Origin: Calditerricola satsumensis
Lineage (GTDB): Bacteria > Bacillota > Bacilli > Calditerricolales > Calditerricolaceae
DNA length: 64,000 nucleotides
Reading direction: 5' to 3'
Assembly (NCBI RefSeq): GCF_014646935.1
Contig: NZ_BMOF01000002.1
Coordinates: forward strand, 1 to 64,000
Below the pieces are notes generated by a model that saw only the letters and a program-made list of their open reading frames with translations, was not told the DNA's origin and searched no databases. Positions 60,811-64,000 of the stretch are shown here, in pieces. Both the position numbers and the translations under genes were made by a program. Position 1 is the stretch's first letter, and each line of letters begins with the position of its first letter.

Positions 60811-61727
60811 GCGTGGCGCAGCTGGAGAAGGAGCCGCTCCATATCCTCCGGCAGCGGCGCGCGAAACTCGAGGTATTCCCCGGTGCGCGGGTGAACAAAG
60901 CCCAACACGCCGGCATGCAGGGCCTGGCCGTCGATGGGCAGCGTCTTGCGCGGACCGTATTTGGGATCGCCGACCACCGGGTGGCCGATGAACTTCATGT
61001 GCACGCGGATCTGGTGCGTGCGCCCCGTCTCCAGCTTCAGCTCGAGCAGCGTGTACCCCGGGAAACGTTCCAACACCGCAAAGTGCGTGACGGCGTGCTT
61101 CCCCGTCTTGGGGAGCACCGCCATGCGCTGGCGGTTGTGGGGGTCGCGGCCGATCGGCGCGTCAATCGTTCCGCGGTCGTGGGCCACTTCCCCATGCACC
61201 AAGGCCACGTACCGACGGGTGACGGTGTGGTCCTTAAACTGCCTGGCCAGCGACAGGTGGGCGCGGTCGTTTTTGGCCACCACGAGGAGCCCCGAGGTGT
61301 CCTTGTCGATGCGATGGACGATGCCCGGGCGTAGCACGCCGCCGATGCCCGAGAGATCGCGGCAATGGTATAAGAGACCGTTGACGAGGGTCCCCGACAG
61401 GTGGCCCGGTGCCGGGTGCACGACGAGGCCGCGGGGCTTGTTCACCACCACTACGTCGCTGTCCTCGTACACGATGTCCAGCTCCATCGGCTCCGGCTCG
61501 ACGGCCAGGTCCTTCGGCGGCGGCACGCGGAGAACGATCTCGTCGTCCGGCTCCAGCCGGTAGTTGGCCTTGACCGGCTCCCCGTTGACCGTCACCCGCC
61601 CCTCCTTTATCCATTTCTGCACCTGCGCGCGCGACCAGTCCTCTTCCTGGGCAGCAAGAAAGCGATCGATGCGTTCCCCGACGTCCGGTTCCTCCACCGT
61701 CCACTCGTACACCAGCTCTCTCTCCAT
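60807..61727 (-). CDS. rluD: 23S rRNA pseudouridine synthase RluD (YlyB)
   Basis: 306 residues: S4 domain (SRAQVQKWIKEGRVTVNGEPV) and RluA-type catalytic core with HRIDKDTSGLLVVAK (catalytic Asp) and LETGRTHQIRVHM. Modifies U1911/1915/1917 of helix 69. ATG 61727 is 11 bases from AAGGAG; a GTG at 61736 would be only 2 bases from it. Confidence 0.94.
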   Translation of the reverse strand: MERELVYEWTVEEPDVGERIDRFLAAQEEDWSRAQVQKWIKEGRVTVNGEPVKANYRLEPDDEIVLRVPPPKDLAVEPEPMELDIVYEDSDVVVVNKPRGLVVHPAPGHLSGTLVNGLLYHCRDLSGIGGVLRPGIVHRIDKDTSGLLVVAKNDRAHLSLARQFKDHTVTRRYVALVHGEVAHDRGTIDAPIGRDPHNRQRMAVLPKTGKHAVTHFAVLERFPGYTLLELKLETGRTHQIRVHMKFIGHPVVGDPKYGPRKTLPIDGQALHAGVLGFVHPRTGEYLEFRAPLPEDMERLLLQLRHA

Positions 61728-61767
61728 CCCGCTCACGACTCCTTGCTCGTGCCCAAGGTCCGGAACG

Positions 61768-61792
61768 AAAAAAGCCGGGCAGCCTCACCCGG
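61768..61792 (-). terminator. Intrinsic terminator at the end of lspA
   Basis: Stem CCGGG/CCCGG (61792-61788/61779-61775) with an 8-base loop, then C and six T on the minus strand. It overlaps the lspA stop codon and precedes rluD. Confidence 0.55.
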
Positions 61793-62237
61793 TTGTGTTG
61801 CGGCTCGCTCCCCACATGTCCCACAGCAGCAGCGCGACGGCGATGACAATGGCCGAATCGGCCACGTTGAAAATCGGAAAGTTGATGAGGCGCGCGTCGA
61901 GGAAATCGACCACTTCGCCGAACCGGATGCGGTCCACCAAATTCCCGAGGGCCCCGCCCAAGAGCAGCGCCAGGGCCGTGGCCACCAGAGGCCGCCGGTT
62001 ACGCGTGCGGTTCAGGTAGGCGATCACCCCGATCACCACCACCACGGTGATCAAAACGAACAGCCACCGCTGGCCCTGCAGGATGCCAAAGGCGGCGCCG
62101 CGGTTGCGGTGGCTCGTCAAGTGGAACACGCCCTCCCAGATCGGAATGCTCTCGCCCATCTCCATGAAGCGGATCACGGCCCACTTGGTGAGCTGGTCAA
62201 CGGCAAAGACCGATGCGGCAACAACGTACGGCCACAA
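61785..62237 (-). CDS. lspA: Prolipoprotein signal peptidase (signal peptidase II)
   Basis: 150 residues, four membrane helices, with catalytic Asp in GNLVDRIRFGEVVDFLD and FNVADSAIV, and the N-terminal DQLTKW. The start is placed at TTG 62237 because GGGGAGG lies 6 bases before it and the product then has the family length. The ATG at 62282 falls inside the -10 of the promoter and cannot be used. It would process the lipoprotein at 13.6 kb, among others. Confidence 0.94.
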   Translation of the reverse strand: MWPYVVAASVFAVDQLTKWAVIRFMEMGESIPIWEGVFHLTSHRNRGAAFGILQGQRWLFVLITVVVVIGVIAYLNRTRNRRPLVATALALLLGGALGNLVDRIRFGEVVDFLDARLINFPIFNVADSAIVIAVALLLWDMWGASRNTTG

Positions 62238-62280
62238 AGCCCTTCCTCCCCGTCGCGGACAAGGTGAAGGTGACGTTGCC

Positions 62281-62309
62281 ATTGTAGCACAACGGGGGAG
62301 GCGGAACAA
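62281..62309 (-). promoter_or_regulatory. Sigma-A promoter of lspA
   Basis: On the minus strand TTGTTC (62309-62304), 17-base spacer ending in TGC, TACAAT (62286-62281). Located between the ylyA stop and the lspA start. Confidence 0.75.
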
Positions 62310-62313
62310 CGCG

Positions 62314-63069
62314 TTACCGCTCGTCGTCCAAGCGCTCGACGCGCGCGATCATCCGGCGGATGCGCTCGTCCTCGGCGCCCACCATGTTCGTCGCATCGCC
62401 CTCGTCGGCCTGCACGTACGCTTCGTACGCCTCGTTGCGCACAAAGTCGATGTCGTTGTTCTCCTCATTGACGAAGACAAAGCCTTCCACCTGGTCGACG
62501 TAGCCCACCGGCTCGTCGGCGTTCAGGTACAGGTGGTCGTAATCGTAGCCGTCGCGGAAAAAGTCCGGCGGCTCCGACGTGCCGTAGCGGGCCACGTCTT
62601 GCCACGCGTCCTCGCCGTCGTACACCACGCTCTCGTTTTGCACGTCGAAGGTTCGGGCAAAGGGCGGCGCCAGCACCTCCTCTTCCACCGGCCGGCGCTC
62701 GGAGACGCGGGCGTCGCGGGTGCATTCGACGCAGGTGTGCGCCGTGGGCAACGCTTCCAGCCGCTCAAGAGGGATGGGCTCCCCGCACACCTCGCACCGC
62801 CCATAGGTGCCCGCTTCGATGCGCGCCAGCGCCCGCTCGATGGCTTCGAGCTGTCGCTCGTCGTGCTCGAGCAGGGCGACATCCTTCTCCCGTTCATACA
62901 TCTCCGACCCCAAGTCGGCCGGATGGTTGTCGTAGGCCGCCAACTCGCCGGTGGTCGTGCTCAGCGGGCTGGCCAGGCCGTAGTGGTCGTTTTCCGAAAG
63001 CCGCCGACGGATGGCGTCGCGCTCCTGCTCGAGAAGCGCGCGAAAATGGGCCAGCTGTGCCCGATCCAT
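62314..63069 (-). CDS. ylyA: TraR/DksA-type zinc-finger regulator (YlyA/YteA family)
   Basis: 251 residues. A coiled coil (about 1-75) and the four-cysteine zinc finger CEVCGEPIPLERLEALP...CVEC, followed by a long acidic C-terminal region (about 130-250, rich in Asp/Glu/Tyr) typical of the Bacillus YteA/YlyA group. DksA relatives bind the secondary channel of RNA polymerase; B. subtilis YlyA acts with sigma-G in spores. GGAGG lies 3 bases before the ATG. Gene order ylyA-lspA-rluD is as in B. subtilis. Confidence 0.88.
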   Translation of the reverse strand: MDRAQLAHFRALLEQERDAIRRRLSENDHYGLASPLSTTTGELAAYDNHPADLGSEMYEREKDVALLEHDERQLEAIERALARIEAGTYGRCEVCGEPIPLERLEALPTAHTCVECTRDARVSERRPVEEEVLAPPFARTFDVQNESVVYDGEDAWQDVARYGTSEPPDFFRDGYDYDHLYLNADEPVGYVDQVEGFVFVNEENNDIDFVRNEAYEAYVQADEGDATNMVGAEDERIRRMIARVERLDDER

Positions 63070-63221
63070 TGTCGTCCTCCTCGTCAACAAGCAGGCTGAC
63101 CCTAGTATGCGCCATTTTCGGCGGCAACAACCCAACGCCCCCTTCCCGATCCGCCCCCGCGTGGTACAATGGCCTTACCGCGCCCGGGCGCGGCAAACGG
63201 TCCCAGCAAGGAGGCGGTTCC

Positions 63222-63514
63222 ATGAGCAACAGGACGGTCACAACAGCCCCCTTCGCCTTCGCCGTCGGCGACAACCTCACCCTTCGCGGAGAGGTGCGGG
63301 CCGTGGACGACGGGCGCCAAAAGCCGATCACGACCATCCTCGTCTGGTCGACGGCTTCCGCGCGCTGCAGGCGGCCGAACCGCACCACACCTTCCGCGTC
63401 ATCGAAGGGGCCAACCACACCTTCGGCGCCGTCCATCCCTTCTCCGGATCCACGCCCCATTTGGACGAGGCCCTGCGGATGACGGTCGACTTCCTCCGCC
63501 GTGCGCTGGCCTAA
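63222..63514 (+). pseudogene. Remnant of an alpha/beta hydrolase gene with a large internal deletion
   Basis: The extended -10 TGGTACAAT (63162-63170), AAGGAGG and ATG 63222 are intact and lead into a hydrolase N-terminus (RTVTTAPFAFAVGDNLTLRG). At about 63340 the frame changes and the sequence resumes with the extreme C-terminus (LVDGFRALQAAEP, HTFRVIEGANHTFGAVHP with the catalytic His) to TAA at 63514. About 150 residues carrying the nucleophile and acid are gone. Not functional. Confidence 0.75.
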
Positions 63515-63520
63515 GCGGTT

Positions 63521-63898
63521 TCATTTCGCCACGTACGTCGCCAGCGTTTTCTGCAGGGCGTGCATGTTCGTGCTGCCTTTGAATTCCTTGGTGATCGGCT
63601 CCGCCTGGCCCGACACCCAGATCTTCAGCTCGGCGTCGGCGTCGAAGAACCCGGCCGTCTCCACGCTGAACTGGGTGATGCTGCGGTAGGGAATGGACCG
63701 GTATTCCGTCTTTCTCCCCGTCAGGCCTTGCTTGTCAATGAGGATCAGCCGCTTGTTCGTGAAGACAAAGGCGTCGCGCAGCACCTTGTACGCCTTCTCG
63801 ATGCGCTCGTCGTCGGCCAGGATCGGCGCCAACTCCTTCTGCGCCTGCGCGGGATCGACCTCCTGCGCGTTGCCCATCAACCCGTCAAAGAGCCCCAT
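63521..63898 (-). CDS. PH-domain protein (bPH, YvbH-like)
   Basis: 125 residues with the bacterial PH core: EKAYKVLRDAFVFTNKRLILIDKQG and YRSIPYRSITQFSVETAG. Such proteins are cytosolic; no precise role is known. GGAGGGAGCGAA precedes the ATG. It ends 6 bases from the hydrolase remnant on the other strand. Confidence 0.88.
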   Translation of the reverse strand: MGLFDGLMGNAQEVDPAQAQKELAPILADDERIEKAYKVLRDAFVFTNKRLILIDKQGLTGRKTEYRSIPYRSITQFSVETAGFFDADAELKIWVSGQAEPITKEFKGSTNMHALQKTLATYVAK

Positions 63899-64000
63899 TT
63901 CGCTCCCTCCTTTCCCCGTTTTCTGTCGTTTCCCCCTTTATCCTACGTCAATCCCTCCATACAAATCACGCGCCCACCGTTCCAGGAAAGCCCCGGTCGG
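63899..64000. other. Terminal stretch with no gene recognised
   Basis: About 100 bases upstream of the PH-domain gene. It holds that gene's ribosome binding site and presumably its promoter; nothing else is supported. Confidence 0.5.

Noticed and set aside
61775-61792. PyrR-loop-like GTGAGGCTG in the lspA terminator
   Set aside because: Only the loop bases match. The flanking PyrR consensus and stem are missing and the hairpin is a plain terminator.

Overview
The window is a G+C-rich (mostly 60-70%) chromosomal segment of an endospore-forming member of the Bacillales, probably a thermophile. The evidence is ylbJ, an unlisted 26-residue spoVM, prkC/prpC, remA, a PyrR-attenuated pyr operon, consistently strong GGAGG ribosome binding sites, frequent GTG/TTG starts, and gene order matching two Bacillus subtilis blocks. 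One block is rsmD-coaD-ylbJ-ylbK-ylbL-ylbM. The other is ylyA-lspA-rluD-pyr-rqcH-yicC-remA-gmk-rpoZ-coaBC-priA-def-fmt-rsmB-rlmN-prpC-prkC-rsgA-rpe-spoVM-rpmB-fakA-sdaAB-sdaAA-recG. No tRNA, rRNA, CRISPR array, IS element or phage gene was recognised.

Layout. 1-5.6 kb: the tmcAL/ylbL/ylbK/ylbJ/coaD/rsmD cluster. 5.6-9.4 kb: a candidate structured RNA, a two-domain class II aldolase and an MMPL transporter. 9.4-15.5 kb: accessory genes, namely a decayed LysR gene beside an APC permease, moaB, a DUF350/GSP-synthase/lipoprotein set, an unknown gene, and a DsbA/FrnE-type oxidoreductase with an in-frame TGA at its catalytic cysteine. 15.5-18.8 kb: a secreted subtilase. 18.9-28 kb: recG, serine dehydratase, a DegV protein, a broken fakA, rpmB, then yedE-yedF inserted between rpmB and spoVM; yedF also carries an in-frame TGA at its conserved cysteine. 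28-42.5 kb: a long minus-strand housekeeping run. 42.5-50.1 kb: a small transporter, an AT-rich NYN nuclease gene, rqcH, a CmtR-like repressor with a [2Fe-2S] metallochaperone, MarR, a broken TetR, and a B12 radical-SAM enzyme. 50.2-60.8 kb: the pyr operon with two PyrR attenuators. 60.8-64 kb: rluD, lspA, a DksA-like protein, a broken hydrolase and a PH-domain protein.

The most notable signal is selenium. Two unrelated thiol-redox genes have TGA exactly where the family has its reactive cysteine (TGA-Pro-Tyr-Cys in the DsbA/FrnE protein; TGA-Pro-Tyr-Pro in YedF). Each has a foldable stem-loop directly downstream of the TGA, and the second gene sits 17 bases after yedE, a putative selenium transporter. 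Both TGAs hide the true start, so standard gene calling would truncate both proteins. A second theme is decay: LysR, TetR, fakA and an alpha/beta hydrolase each look broken by an internal deletion with a frame change.
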